Shown here piece after piece: positions 34,857 to 43,535 of a stretch of DNA of 59,382 nucleotides (position 1 is its first letter; every line of letters starts with the position of its first letter). Origin of the DNA: JAVBLQ01 sp031553435 (GTDB taxonomy: Bacteria; Bacteroidota; Bacteroidia; Bacteroidales; Azobacteroidaceae). Below the pieces are notes generated by a model. That model searched no databases, was not told the DNA's origin, and saw only the letters and a list, made by a program, of their open reading frames with translations. The stretch covers positions 1 through 59,382 of the forward strand of contig JAVBLQ010000116.1 in assembly GCA_031553435.1 (NCBI GenBank). The letters run 5' to 3'. The position numbers were made by a program, and so were the translations under genes.

Positions 34857-35699
34857 TCATTTCGCCATATGTACCGTCAATTGCGGGAACGGAATATCAA
34901 TGCCTTTTTCGGCAAAGATTTTATAAATAGCTTCATTCACATGAAAATACACATCCCAATAATCATCTTTGGCAACCCAACCACGAATCACCAAATCTAC
35001 CGAATTATTATTCAGTTTATTTAACGCAACAAGATAGGCCGGATCTTTGAGGATTCTTTTATCACTCTCCAACAGATCAATCACGGTATTCCGGGCTTTG
35101 TCATAATCTTCACCGTAAGCAATCCCGACAATAATTTCAAAACGCCGGGTTGCCTGATTAGAATAATTGATCACAACACTTGTAGAAAGTCCTCCGTTGG
35201 GAATATAAATCACTTTATTATCAGGCGTAGTTAGTACTGTGCTGAAAATCTGAATTTCTTTAACAGTTCCGCTTTGATTTTGAGCTTCAATAAAATCGCC
35301 GATACGATAAGGTCTGAAAAGTAGGATCATCACTCCGCCTGCAAAATTTTGCAATGTTCCGCTAAGCGCCATACCCAATGCAACACCGGCAGAAGCCATC
35401 AAAGCTACAAGCGAAGTTGTTTCGATTCCCAAGATGCCAACAATGATTATTGCAAGGATTACTGTTAGGGTTATATTGATCACGCTCCTCAGAAAAGATT
35501 TTAAAGAGGGATCCGTATCTCTTCTTTCTAATATTTTAACAAAAATGGTTTTTATCCAGGATATAATCCAACGGCCTATAATAAGAACTAGGATAGCAAT
35601 AGCTATCCGGATCGCGAACTTTGTTGACATTTGCAACAGCATTTCTATTGCGCTTTCCAAAGAATATCTGCTGAAATCAATGTTTTTGAGAGAAGTCAT
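34857..35699 (-). CDS. MscS-family mechanosensitive ion channel
   Basis: The 280-aa protein has an N-terminal helix, two more membrane helices (ATKFAIRIAIAILVLIIGRW-like and ITLTVILAIIIVGILGIETT), and the pore-lining TM3 GVALGMALSGTLQNFAGGVM with the family's Gly/Ala pattern. A soluble beta domain (RPYRIGDFIEAQNQSGTVKE, TTPDNKVIYIPNG) and C-terminal vestibule follow. MscS channels open on membrane tension to release solutes during osmotic downshock. The frame is open to 35753, but that extension is Lys-rich and the ATG at 35699 gives the normal size and a better N-terminus. Confidence 0.93.
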   Translation of the reverse strand: MTSLKNIDFSRYSLESAIEMLLQMSTKFAIRIAIAILVLIIGRWIISWIKTIFVKILERRDTDPSLKSFLRSVINITLTVILAIIIVGILGIETTSLVALMASAGVALGMALSGTLQNFAGGVMILLFRPYRIGDFIEAQNQSGTVKEIQIFSTVLTTPDNKVIYIPNGGLSTSVVINYSNQATRRFEIIVGIAYGEDYDKARNTVIDLLESDKRILKDPAYLVALNKLNNNSVDLVIRGWVAKDDYWDVYFHVNEAIYKIFAEKGIDIPFPQLTVHMAK

Positions 35700-35774
35700 T
35701 CTTAACTTTTCATTTTTAATTTTTAACTTCCAAAGATATAACATTTTTTTCAAATTTTGTCTGGCTAAAATCCG

Positions 35775-35782
35775 TATGTTTG
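35775..35782 (+). promoter_or_regulatory. -7 promoter element of the TPR gene
   Basis: TATGTTTG matches TAnnTTTG, 23 bases before the ATG at 35806. A TTTG lies at 35756-35759, only 15 bases upstream, shorter than usual. Confidence 0.5.
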
Positions 35783-35805
35783 CACCGAAAATTAAATGTA
35801 ATTCT

Positions 35806-36642
35806 ATGAGATTATTAGCTGTAATTATTTCTTTTTTATTTCTGCCAATCGCCTTTATATCTGCTCAAACTTACGACGAACTTATTGATGTTTCATTCAA
35901 ATATATCGATCAGAATGATTTACCGGCAGCAGAACAGGCTTTGAAAGAGGCTATGCGAAAAGAACCGGATAATCCCCGCAACGTTTTTCTACTTACTAAT
36001 CTGGGAACGGTTCAGCGAAGAGAAGGAAAAAAAGAAGAGGCTTTGATCTCGTATAGCAGTGCGTTGTCGCAAACGCCCAAAAGTACGACTCTGCTTGCCA
36101 ATCGTGCATCTTTGTATGCGGAAATGGGACAAACAGAGAATGCTGTTGCAGATTACACCGCCCTCCTTCTGGTTGACAATACGAATGAGGATGCTTTGTA
36201 CCAGAGGGGTTTACTTTATCTCAGCACCAGGGATTATATTTCTGCCGAAGCCGATTTTCAAAAAATATTGGAACTAAATCCCAATACATTTGATGGTAGA
36301 ATGGGACTTGCTACCATCTCCAAGCTTCGTGGACAATACGAAGAATCCGAAAGAATTTATACTTTCCTGATCGACAAAATCCCCGACAATCCTGATATTT
36401 ACGTGGGACGTGCAGAACTTTATTTGTTGAATAACAAGAATAGTCGTGCTTTGAATGACATTAATAAAGCTATCAGTTTACAAACCGAAGCCAACAATAA
36501 AGATCCTTTTGCTTATATTCTGAGGGCTCAAATCAAACTTCGTCAATACGAAAAAGCATCTGCCCGAAAAGATATTGAACAGGCAATGGCTTTAGGTTAT
36601 GATAAAAAATCGGGAGAGGAATTGCTAAAGCTTTGTAAATAA
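35806..36642 (+). CDS. Secreted tetratricopeptide-repeat protein
   Basis: The 278-aa protein has a signal peptide (MRLLAVIISFLFLPIAFISA) and about six TPR units, for example NLGTVQRREGKKEEALISYS, LYAEMGQTENAVADYTALLL and AELYLLNNKNSRALNDINKA. TPR helices form protein-binding surfaces, so it is likely a periplasmic scaffold or assembly helper; the partner is unknown. The open frame extends upstream to 35434 inside the opposite-strand channel gene. The ATG at 35806 has a promoter box just before it and starts a clean signal peptide, so it is the better start. It ends 1 base before the convergent TonB-like gene. Confidence 0.85.
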   Translation: MRLLAVIISFLFLPIAFISAQTYDELIDVSFKYIDQNDLPAAEQALKEAMRKEPDNPRNVFLLTNLGTVQRREGKKEEALISYSSALSQTPKSTTLLANRASLYAEMGQTENAVADYTALLLVDNTNEDALYQRGLLYLSTRDYISAEADFQKILELNPNTFDGRMGLATISKLRGQYEESERIYTFLIDKIPDNPDIYVGRAELYLLNNKNSRALNDINKAISLQTEANNKDPFAYILRAQIKLRQYEKASARKDIEQAMALGYDKKSGEELLKLCK

Positions 36643-37869
36643 TTATTTAAACTTTACAGTAATTTCCACCGGTTTGCTGCCGCCGGTTGTCCACCGGGAA
36701 CCTTCTTTGATGATCCTTATAGCTTCTGAATCTGCTGTTTGGCAAAGACTTTTCTTTATAGTGAAATTATACGGATTCCCGCTTGCATCGACAAAAAACT
36801 CAACGACTACATTTCCTTTTTTATCTTTACAGATAGAATCCGAAGGTTGTATCAAATTATTTTTCAGATACTTATCATAAAGCTTTTTCCCGATCAGGGG
36901 TTCCGGTTTTGTTGCTTTGACGGATTTTTCATCGATTTGGGCAACTGATCCTGTTATGGTCGATTTTTTTGTAGTACCATAACCAATTACAACAACTTCA
37001 CTCAATGCCTGGCGACTTTCATTCAAGGCAAACAGCATAGGTTCTACAGTATCTTTAGGTAGAACCAGAGGTTCATAGCCAAGATATTGCACAACCAGAT
37101 CTTTATCTTTTTTATCTACAGACAAATTGAAATATCCGGATGTATCGGTAATTGTACCATCTGTTTTTCCTTTTACATTCACTGAGGCTCCGATTAATGG
37201 TTCTCCCGATGAATCGACAACTTTTCCGGTTACATTATATTTATGCTTTGAGGTAAAATTATATATATCACCGGTTATTTCTGCTTCATGAACAGAAACT
37301 CCGGCAACTTTTCCTTCTAATATTATGGATACTGTTTTTTCCGGAATATCTATTTCTGTTGGAAATGGCTTCTCCTGTATTTGCGATTTGACTATCGGTT
37401 GGGGCAGTTCTGAAACGTAAATTTCGTCCATTGTTCTCATATCATCTTCTGCCTTCATTTGTACATCCGGCAAGTTTTTTTTCTCTTTTACAACAACTTC
37501 CGGTGTTACAACTTGTTCGATTATTTTTTCTGTTGAGATACCTGTTTCTATTTCCGGTTGTTTTTTCTCAATTTTACTTCCGGCAATATATTCATTCTGA
37601 GGTTGATGGTTCATCCAAAAATATCCACCGATCGAAATACAGATCAACAAGCCGGCAGCTACACTCCAGGGAACTGTCCGATTTTTATTTTTCCCGGAAC
37701 GATCAGCAATCTTATTTTGCATGCGTAAAATTCTTTCCACATGATCGTCGTGCACGGAATCATATCCTTCAATGGCTTCCGACAAAAAGGGATCGTGCAT
37801 GGCGTCCAGTTCAATCTTCCGGGCATTTTTCCCTTTTCTGAGTCCTTTTATGTAATCCAGCAGGTTCAT
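36643..37869 (-). CDS. Membrane protein with carboxypeptidase-regulatory, SusC-like and TonB C-terminal parts
   Basis: The 408-aa protein has a cytoplasmic N-terminus typical of Bacteroidota TonB-like proteins (LDAMHDPFLSEAIEGYDSV, about 21-39), one membrane helix (about 67-85), a long charged periplasmic linker, and a CarboxypepD_reg-like beta domain (about 211-280: VTGKVVDSSGEPLIGASVNV, VQYLGYEPLVL). Then come SEVVVIGYGTTKKSTITGSV (290-309), which looks like the start of a SusC-type plug, and a TonB C-terminal-like domain (about 345-408: VVVEFFVDASGNPYNFTIKK, AIRIIKEGSRW). The gene directly follows an ECF sigma gene with a 4-base overlap, so it may also act as its regulator. The combination is unusual. 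Confidence 0.8.
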   Translation of the reverse strand: MNLLDYIKGLRKGKNARKIELDAMHDPFLSEAIEGYDSVHDDHVERILRMQNKIADRSGKNKNRTVPWSVAAGLLICISIGGYFWMNHQPQNEYIAGSKIEKKQPEIETGISTEKIIEQVVTPEVVVKEKKNLPDVQMKAEDDMRTMDEIYVSELPQPIVKSQIQEKPFPTEIDIPEKTVSIILEGKVAGVSVHEAEITGDIYNFTSKHKYNVTGKVVDSSGEPLIGASVNVKGKTDGTITDTSGYFNLSVDKKDKDLVVQYLGYEPLVLPKDTVEPMLFALNESRQALSEVVVIGYGTTKKSTITGSVAQIDEKSVKATKPEPLIGKKLYDKYLKNNLIQPSDSICKDKKGNVVVEFFVDASGNPYNFTIKKSLCQTADSEAIRIIKEGSRWTTGGSKPVEITVKFK

Positions 37870-38438
37870 GCTTTATTTTCAATGCAAATTTTAAGATTAC
37901 GTTTCCCGTTTTGGATATAACTTTTTACGCTTTTCAACTGATATCCTGTTGTTTCAACAATATCTGCATACGACATTTCATTGATAAAAAAATGAGTTAT
38001 CGTTATGCGTTGTGGTTCAGGCAATTTCCTCATACAATTTTTCAACGCATCCAAACGATCTTTATTTTCATCTTCTATTAATAGATGCAAAATATCGTCG
38101 GATTCCATAAGTTGAGAATTAAAATCTACAATAATTTCACGTTCTTTTTTTCTTAAGATTTGCAGGCAATGGTTTTTGACAACACTATACAACCATGTTC
38201 TAAATATTTTAATTTCATAATCCGAAATTTTAGGAAGTAAATCTTCGAATAGTTGCATAGTTGCATCTTCGGATTGATCGGCATGTTGCAAATATTTCAG
38301 GCAAAGTCCATAAACCAACGGGATATACCGATTATAGAGCTTTCCGAAATATTCCGGATCACCCGTCTTCCTGTAATGAAGCAACAGCTCTTCATCGGTA
38401 TAATCCGATATATTCTTATGTAAATGGAAGAATCGCAA
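37866..38438 (-). CDS. ECF-type RNA polymerase sigma-70 factor
   Basis: The 190-aa sigma factor has region 2 (YFGKLYNRYIPLVYGLCLKY and then DYEIKIFRTWLYSVVKNHCL) and region 4 (RKLPEPQRITITHFFINEMS, YADIVETTGYQLKSVKSYIQ). ECF factors direct polymerase to a small regulon, usually under a membrane anti-sigma protein. Its stop overlaps the next gene by 4 bases, so the downstream membrane protein is the likely partner. The start appears to be TTG at 38438, very close to the -7 box at 38451-38458, so the leader would be very short. No in-frame ATG fits better. Confidence 0.9.
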   Translation of the reverse strand: MRFFHLHKNISDYTDEELLLHYRKTGDPEYFGKLYNRYIPLVYGLCLKYLQHADQSEDATMQLFEDLLPKISDYEIKIFRTWLYSVVKNHCLQILRKKEREIIVDFNSQLMESDDILHLLIEDENKDRLDALKNCMRKLPEPQRITITHFFINEMSYADIVETTGYQLKSVKSYIQNGKRNLKICIENKA

Positions 38439-38450
38439 TGAGATTTTTTA

Positions 38451-38458
38451 CAAAATTA
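38451..38458 (-). promoter_or_regulatory. -7 promoter element of the sigma factor gene
   Basis: On the minus strand the bases read TAATTTTG, matching TAnnTTTG, only 12 bases before the TTG start. The implied mRNA leader is just a few bases. Confidence 0.5.
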
Positions 38459-38479
38459 AAAGTTTTATGGAATTTAAGA

Positions 38480-39985
38480 CTAGAGTTTTATCTTTTTACT
38501 CTTCCCTTTTTTCGTTTCATTATGAAAACGATCCACCGAGGTTACCACATATTTATACTTTGTCTTCCCATTTTTGTAAGGGAGAAGACAACTTGTTTCC
38601 CGTGTGATCTTAACGATCTTTGAGGGATCTTCCAGATTCTCTTTTTCTTTCTCATCAAAACGATAAACAACAAAATATTGTCCTGTTTTAGGATTACTGA
38701 GTTCTCCGTTTCTTTTCCAATGCAACAAATAACCATCGGCAGTCCATTCGGTTTTCAGCTTTTTCACATCTTTCGGACTTTTATGATACATATGCAGATA
38801 GGCTGGTATCAATGCCGGATATTTATGATAATTATTTCTGAGACTATCGGCAATGCCTCCTATATTTTTGATCAATGAATAACCTGGCCAGAAACAGTTG
38901 CCGTAGATAGCCGGAGTTGTTCTTTCCAACTCCATTTTACGTGCTAATTGTCTTTCGGACGGACTAGCGTTCATTGTCCTGCTTACATCCTGACCGATAT
39001 ATAAATGAGCTCCGTAATTATTTACACTCCACCATTTGACTAATACATCATAGTCGGCTGATTTATTTCCTATATTCCAATAAATCTGGGGAACATTATA
39101 ATCGACCCAGCCTTTTTCTACCCAAAGTTTGATGTCGGCATATAATTCGTCATAGTTTTGCAAACCGTTGGTATCGCTTCCCGAACCGTCGGGCGTATTT
39201 TTTTTATTCCTGTAAATACCAAAAGGACTGACTCCGAAACGCACCCAGGATTTGGTCGACAGAATTGTCTTTTTAATTTGTTCTATTAAAAGATTGACAT
39301 TATTGCGCCTCCAGTCTCCCCGTTGATTTTTAGAAAAACCTTGTCTGGAAGCATAACGGGCAAAGCTGTTATCATCCGGAAAATTTTCTCCGGCAACGGG
39401 GTACGGATAAAAATAATCGTCCATATGGATGGCATCCACATCATATCTCAGTACAATATCTTTTACCACTTTGCAAATAAAATCGCGACATTCGGGTAAT
39501 CCCGGATCAAAGTAAATTTGTTTTCCATATTTAACAAACCACTCCGGATGTTCATGATAGACATGTGAATTGTGTAACACTTCACTTTCTCCCGCAGTTA
39601 CCCGGTATGGATTGAGCCAGGCATGAAATTCCATGTTTCTTGCATGACAGGCTTCTATCATAAAAGACATCGGATCGAAATATGATTTGGGATACCGGCC
39701 TTGCTCTCCGCTAAAATAACGACTCCAAGGTTCATAAGTAGAATAATAAAAGGAATCTGCACTCGGCCTTACCTGAAAAACAACAGCATTGATACCATCT
39801 TCCTGCAATGAATCAAGCATATCGTTAAAATAGGTTTTCATTTGATCGACCGACATGTCTTTGTACTGTGATTGCCCGATAACATGAATCCAGGCACCCC
39901 GAAACTCCCTTTTAGCTGTAATTTGAGCTGATGCTCCCCACCAAACCGTAAAAATAAATAACAAAGCAAATAGAAACTGTTTCAT
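38480..39985 (-). CDS. Secreted GHL10 (DUF187/YngK-like) glycosyl hydrolase
   Basis: The 501-aa protein has a signal peptide (MKQFLFALLFIFTVWWGASA) and a TIM-barrel glycosyl-hydrolase-like family 10 domain: REFRGAWIHVIGQSQYKDM, DGINAVVFQVRPSADSFYYS, EFHAWLNPYRVTAGE, VDAIHMDDYFYPYPV and VRFGVSPFGIYRN. Members are thought to act on peptidoglycan or envelope glycans, but few have been characterised. The last ~90 residues look like a fibronectin-like domain. The gene has its own promoter and is separated from the sigma gene by about 40 bases. Confidence 0.9.
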   Translation of the reverse strand: MKQFLFALLFIFTVWWGASAQITAKREFRGAWIHVIGQSQYKDMSVDQMKTYFNDMLDSLQEDGINAVVFQVRPSADSFYYSTYEPWSRYFSGEQGRYPKSYFDPMSFMIEACHARNMEFHAWLNPYRVTAGESEVLHNSHVYHEHPEWFVKYGKQIYFDPGLPECRDFICKVVKDIVLRYDVDAIHMDDYFYPYPVAGENFPDDNSFARYASRQGFSKNQRGDWRRNNVNLLIEQIKKTILSTKSWVRFGVSPFGIYRNKKNTPDGSGSDTNGLQNYDELYADIKLWVEKGWVDYNVPQIYWNIGNKSADYDVLVKWWSVNNYGAHLYIGQDVSRTMNASPSERQLARKMELERTTPAIYGNCFWPGYSLIKNIGGIADSLRNNYHKYPALIPAYLHMYHKSPKDVKKLKTEWTADGYLLHWKRNGELSNPKTGQYFVVYRFDEKEKENLEDPSKIVKITRETSCLLPYKNGKTKYKYVVTSVDRFHNETKKGKSKKIKL

Positions 39986-40013
39986 GGTTTATATTTTTAT
40001 GTGTTTTGTAGGA

Positions 40014-40021
40014 CAAAGGTA
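40014..40021 (-). promoter_or_regulatory. -7 promoter element of the GHL10 gene
   Basis: On the minus strand the bases read TACCTTTG, matching TAnnTTTG, 28 bases before the ATG at 39985. Confidence 0.55.
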
Positions 40022-40045
40022 ATTAAATGAAAATTGAAAGTTGAA

Positions 40046-40087
40046 AATTGAAAATGATTTTTCGTGCTTAAGTTATCATTTTCAATT
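40046..40087. repeat. Tandem-word hairpin (AATTGAAAATGAT)
   Basis: AATTGAAAATGAT (40046-40058) and ATCATTTTCAATT (40075-40087) are perfect 13-bp arms. Further copies of the word GAAAATTGAAAGTTG lie to the left (40028-40046). It lies downstream of the ABC-F transcript and upstream of GHL10. Confidence 0.6.
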
Positions 40088-40213
40088 TTTTCAAAAAGCT
40101 TCTGGCATAGAAGGGTGCTCTCAAAGGCCGGTTATATCACATACTCAATATAAAAACTATCACTTATTCTACTCCGCAAGATGGTTTTGTTAAAGAAATA
40201 GGTTACCGAAAGA

Positions 40214-40377
40214 TTCTGCAAATGTAAATTTGCTCAGGCGCAGACTTGCAGAAGTTCTGCAAATATAAATTTGCTCAGGCGCAGACTTGCAGAAGTTCTG
40301 CAAACATAAATTTGCTCAGGCTCAGACTTGCAGAAGTTCTGCAAACGTAAATTTGCTCAGCGGGAGACTTGCAGAAA
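40214..40377. repeat. 41-bp tandem repeat, four units
   Basis: Units at 40214-40254, 40255-40295, 40296-40336 and 40337-40377 follow the consensus TTCTGCAAAnnTAAATTTGC plus TCAGGCGCAGACTTGCAGAAG. Units 1-3 differ at 1-3 positions; unit 4 changes GGCGC to CGGGA. At each junction TTGCAGAA-G-TTCTGCAA forms a palindrome, so a dyad lies every 41 bases. Confidence 0.9.
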
Positions 40378-40508
40378 CTATGGAACAGCACTTTACGCAT
40401 AAAGGCAGGATAAAAACCGGAATAAATTTTCAGGAAAACCACATAATAAGGAAGTTTCTTCATCAGGGTTATAGTTGTATGATAAGATTTTGATTTATTA
40501 GTCCGGAT

Positions 40509-42446
40509 TTAATTTAAAGCCTCTAACTCCATCGTCTGTTCCGTCCAATACTCCATCGCTTCATTGAGTTTTTGCTGGAGTTCTCCGTGTTTGACATAAA
40601 GATTTGTATCGGAAGCTCCTTCCGGAGTTGCAAGTTTGACTTCCAATGCTGCAATTTCTTTTTCCAATTGTTCTATTTTTTGTTCGGCATCGATAATGTT
40701 TTTTTCTATTTTTTTCCGGATACGGCTTTGTTCTTTTCTTTCCTCATAAGAAAGTTTGTTTTCGGAAGGAGCATTTTTTGATGCAATTGATTCCTGACTT
40801 TGTATGGAAGATGTGTTTCGTTCCAGTTCCCGTAAATTATCCAGTTTCTTTTTCTCCAGAAATTCGTAAATACCTCCTAAATGTTCTTTGACTTGTTGGT
40901 TACCGAATTCATAAACTTTATCGACCAAACCGGAGAGAAATTCGCGGTCATGGGAAACAAGTATAACAGTTCCGTCGAATTCTTTCAGAGCATCTTTCAA
41001 TACATCTTTGGAACGCATGTCCAAATGATTGGTAGGCTCGTCGAGAATCAACAAATTGACAGGTTCAAGCAATAATTTGATCATTGCCAGGCGGCTTCTT
41101 TCTCCACCAGATAGCACAGCAACTTTTTTGTCGGAAGCTTCTCCCCCAAACATGAAAGCGCCCAATATGTCCCGGATTTTTGTACGGATATCGCCGACTG
41201 CAACATAATCGATTGTTTCGAAAACGCTTAATTTTTCGTCCAATAAATCGGCTTGGTTTTGAGCAAAATAACCGATTTTCACATTATGTCCTAATTGTAA
41301 TTTGCCGGAGTATGGAATCTGTTCCATGATACATTTGACGAGGGTGGATTTTCCTTCTCCGTTTTTTCCGACAAAAGCAATTTTTTCTCCGCGATTAATG
41401 GTTAAAGTTACATTTTTGAAAATAAGGTGACTATCGTAGCTTTTTTCCACATCTTCCATGATCACAGGATAAGAACCGGAACGTGGAGCAGGTGGAAATT
41501 TCAATCTCAGCGCCGAATTATCTTCATCGTCAACTTCTAACCTGTCTAATTTTTCCAGTTGTTTGATGCGGCTTTGTACCTGAACGGCTTTGGTTGCTTT
41601 GTAACGGAATCTTTCAATAAAATCTTCCGTATCCTGTATTTGTTTTTGTTGATTTTCGAAAGCACGGAGTTGTTGCTCCCGGCGCTCTTTCCTTAATTCA
41701 ACATATCTGGAATAGTTAACACGATAATCGTAAACTTTTCCAAGAGAAATTTCAATGGTTCGTTGCGTGACCGCATCAATAAATGCCCTGTCGTGCGAAA
41801 CCAGGACAACAGCATTGGCTCTGGTTGCCAGGAAGTTTTCCAACCATTGAATAGATTCGATATCCAAGTGATTGGTCGGCTCATCCAGTAGCAACACATC
41901 CGGTCTTTTCAGCAATAACTTGGCCAACTCGATACGCATACGCCAACCTCCGCTGAATTCGGTTGTTGGTCTTTCGAAGTCTGAACGGAGAAATCCCAAT
42001 CCCATCAGGGTCCTCTCTATTTCTGCGTGATAATTGGTTCCTCCCAACATCAGGAATCGTTCGTTAAGCAGAGTCATTTTATCAATCAGTTGATGATAAT
42101 CATCCGAATCATAATCGGTTCTGTCTGACAATTCCTGATTGAATTTCGCCAGTTGACTTTCCATTTGACGAATATGTCCGAAAGCCATCTCAGCTTCCTG
42201 AAATACAGTCTTGTTATCAGTCAACTTCATTTGTTGGGGCAAATAACCGATGGTAATGTCTTTAGGCATAGAGACGCTTCCGCCGGTAGGCTCCTGCAAT
42301 CCGGCCAATATTTTGAGCATGGTCGATTTACCTGCCCCGTTTTTACCAACCAGTGCAATACGGTCTTTCTTGTCGATCACATAAGTAATATCATCGAGTA
42401 AGTTGAAGCCACCAAACGAAACGCTGAGATTTTCTACTGAAATCAT
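40509..42446 (-). CDS. ABC-F family ATP-binding protein
   Basis: The 645-aa protein has two ABC ATPase domains and no membrane part. Walker A motifs are GKNGAGKST (first) and GKNGEGKST (second). Signatures are FSGGWRMRIELAKLLL and LSGGERSRLAMIKLLL, and the Walker B motifs are LLLDEPTNHLD and LILDEPTNHLD. Between them lies the ABC-F linker, and the C-terminus (about 550-645) is a coiled-coil arm. ABC-F proteins bind the ribosomal E site and modulate translation or protect against antibiotics. The subfamily (Uup- or Abc-F-like housekeeping) is not resolved. ATG at 42446 is preferred over the TTG at 42458. It lies 18 bases after the nucleotidyltransferase gene, so the two are co-transcribed. Confidence 0.93.
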   Translation of the reverse strand: MISVENLSVSFGGFNLLDDITYVIDKKDRIALVGKNGAGKSTMLKILAGLQEPTGGSVSMPKDITIGYLPQQMKLTDNKTVFQEAEMAFGHIRQMESQLAKFNQELSDRTDYDSDDYHQLIDKMTLLNERFLMLGGTNYHAEIERTLMGLGFLRSDFERPTTEFSGGWRMRIELAKLLLKRPDVLLLDEPTNHLDIESIQWLENFLATRANAVVLVSHDRAFIDAVTQRTIEISLGKVYDYRVNYSRYVELRKERREQQLRAFENQQKQIQDTEDFIERFRYKATKAVQVQSRIKQLEKLDRLEVDDEDNSALRLKFPPAPRSGSYPVIMEDVEKSYDSHLIFKNVTLTINRGEKIAFVGKNGEGKSTLVKCIMEQIPYSGKLQLGHNVKIGYFAQNQADLLDEKLSVFETIDYVAVGDIRTKIRDILGAFMFGGEASDKKVAVLSGGERSRLAMIKLLLEPVNLLILDEPTNHLDMRSKDVLKDALKEFDGTVILVSHDREFLSGLVDKVYEFGNQQVKEHLGGIYEFLEKKKLDNLRELERNTSSIQSQESIASKNAPSENKLSYEERKEQSRIRKKIEKNIIDAEQKIEQLEKEIAALEVKLATPEGASDTNLYVKHGELQQKLNEAMEYWTEQTMELEALN

Positions 42447-42464
42447 AACAACTTTCAATTAATC

Positions 42465-43373
42465 TTAGCTCCAAAGCGTAGAAGGATATTCCCCCATCTC
42501 CACCAATCCCTGGATTTTAGCAACTACCGAAGGACGATCTTCCGCATAAGTTACTCCAAACCATCTGGAAGGTGTATCAAGAACTTTTACACGGGCAATA
42601 TTATTTACAATCAAATGATTGACCATTAATGGAATAAAATATTCAGCTTTAATATTGTCTGCATTTTTCTTCAGAAAATCAATAAAATAGTCTTCGGAAT
42701 ATTCAAAATATTCAGGAGTAAAACCCCACATATTCATAGAAACCGGCGCATTTTCTGCAACAGGAATCATTTTTTCGTTGTCATCTTTATATTTAATGAC
42801 TCCGTCGGTGTCACGGACGATATAAGTACGTTCCACAACTGTTGTTAAAAATCCGTCTTTATCTGTTTCGCAAATACCGCGGGCAACAGAACCACTTTCA
42901 GAAAGAGTATTTCCCAAACGGTAACCCACCATACAATAATCGTTTTTCTTTCCGTTCAATCCCTGAAGGTAATCGGCCAGGATTTTATAACTTTCCCGTC
43001 CGTAAAAATCATCGGCATTGATTACTGCAAAAGGTTCTTTGATAACATCTTTACCCATCAGAACGGCATGATTAGTTCCCCAAGGTTTAACTCTTTCAGG
43101 ATGGGGAGTAAAACCGGATGGCAAATAATCGAGTTCCTGGAATACCAATTCTACCGGAACTTTATTTTGATACTTTGTGATGATTTTTTCACGAAAATCG
43201 GCTTCAAAACTGTGACGAATAACGAAAACAATTTTGCCGAATCCTCCACGGACAGCATCGAAAATGGAATAATCCATGATAGTTTCGCCATTCGGACCCA
43301 ATCCGTCCAATTGTTTCAATCCTCCATAACGGCTACCCATTCCGGCAGCGAGAACAAATAATGTTGGTTTCAT
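42465..43373 (-). CDS. NTP-transferase-family nucleotidyltransferase
   Basis: The 302-aa enzyme starts MKPTLFVLAAGMGSRYGGLK, with the NTP-binding loop LAAGMGSRYGGLKQ of sugar-1-phosphate nucleotidyltransferases. PFAVINADDFYGRESYKILA carries the metal-binding Asp-Asp, and MNMWGFTPEYFEYSEDYFID is also typical. It should activate a sugar phosphate with UTP, GTP or CTP for envelope polysaccharide. The sugar is not identifiable here. It has a promoter box and precedes the ABC-F gene. Confidence 0.88.
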   Translation of the reverse strand: MKPTLFVLAAGMGSRYGGLKQLDGLGPNGETIMDYSIFDAVRGGFGKIVFVIRHSFEADFREKIITKYQNKVPVELVFQELDYLPSGFTPHPERVKPWGTNHAVLMGKDVIKEPFAVINADDFYGRESYKILADYLQGLNGKKNDYCMVGYRLGNTLSESGSVARGICETDKDGFLTTVVERTYIVRDTDGVIKYKDDNEKMIPVAENAPVSMNMWGFTPEYFEYSEDYFIDFLKKNADNIKAEYFIPLMVNHLIVNNIARVKVLDTPSRWFGVTYAEDRPSVVAKIQGLVEMGEYPSTLWS

Positions 43374-43413
43374 AAGTTGTGTGTGTGTTTTGAATTTTAA
43401 TACTTAAAGTCGC

Positions 43414-43421
43414 CAAAGTTA
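43414..43421 (-). promoter_or_regulatory. -7 promoter element of the nucleotidyltransferase-ABC-F operon
   Basis: The minus-strand bases read TAACTTTG, matching TAnnTTTG, about 40 bases before the ATG at 43373. Confidence 0.55.
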
Positions 43422-43488
43422 CGAAATTTTCCTGTTTCCATCTTCCATTTTTTTACAGATATTAAGTTTTTAAGAACCAAAAACTCGT

Positions 43489-43496
43489 TATATTTG
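43489..43496 (+). promoter_or_regulatory. -7 promoter element of the YtxH gene
   Basis: TATATTTG matches TAnnTTTG exactly, 39 bases before the ATG at 43536. It is divergent from the nucleotidyltransferase promoter about 70 bases away. Confidence 0.6.
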
Positions 43497-43535
43497 TTTA
43501 ATGGTTAGTGAAAGTAAAGTCTAAAGAATATTTCT

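Larger units (their letters stand above)
39986..40508. other. 523-bp intergenic region with a hairpin and a 41-bp tandem repeat
   Basis: From left to right it holds the GHL10 promoter, a tandem-word hairpin of the GAAAATTGAAA type (40046-40087), about 120 bases of plain sequence, then four 41-bp tandem repeats (40214-40377). Short frames across the repeats on both strands are artefacts: the 41-bp unit is not a multiple of three, so the frame shifts at each unit. No gene is supported. Confidence 0.6.

Noticed and set aside
35434..35805. Long upstream extension of the TPR gene
   Set aside because: It runs opposite the MscS gene, and the ATG at 35806 with its promoter box starts a clean signal peptide.
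40214..40377. CRISPR-like array appearance of the 41-bp repeats
   Set aside because: Units abut with no unique spacers, and no cas gene lies in the window.
40275..40493. Short ORFs on both strands across the 41-bp repeat
   Set aside because: The 41-bp unit is not a multiple of three, so the frame changes each unit; no start or ribosome-binding context.
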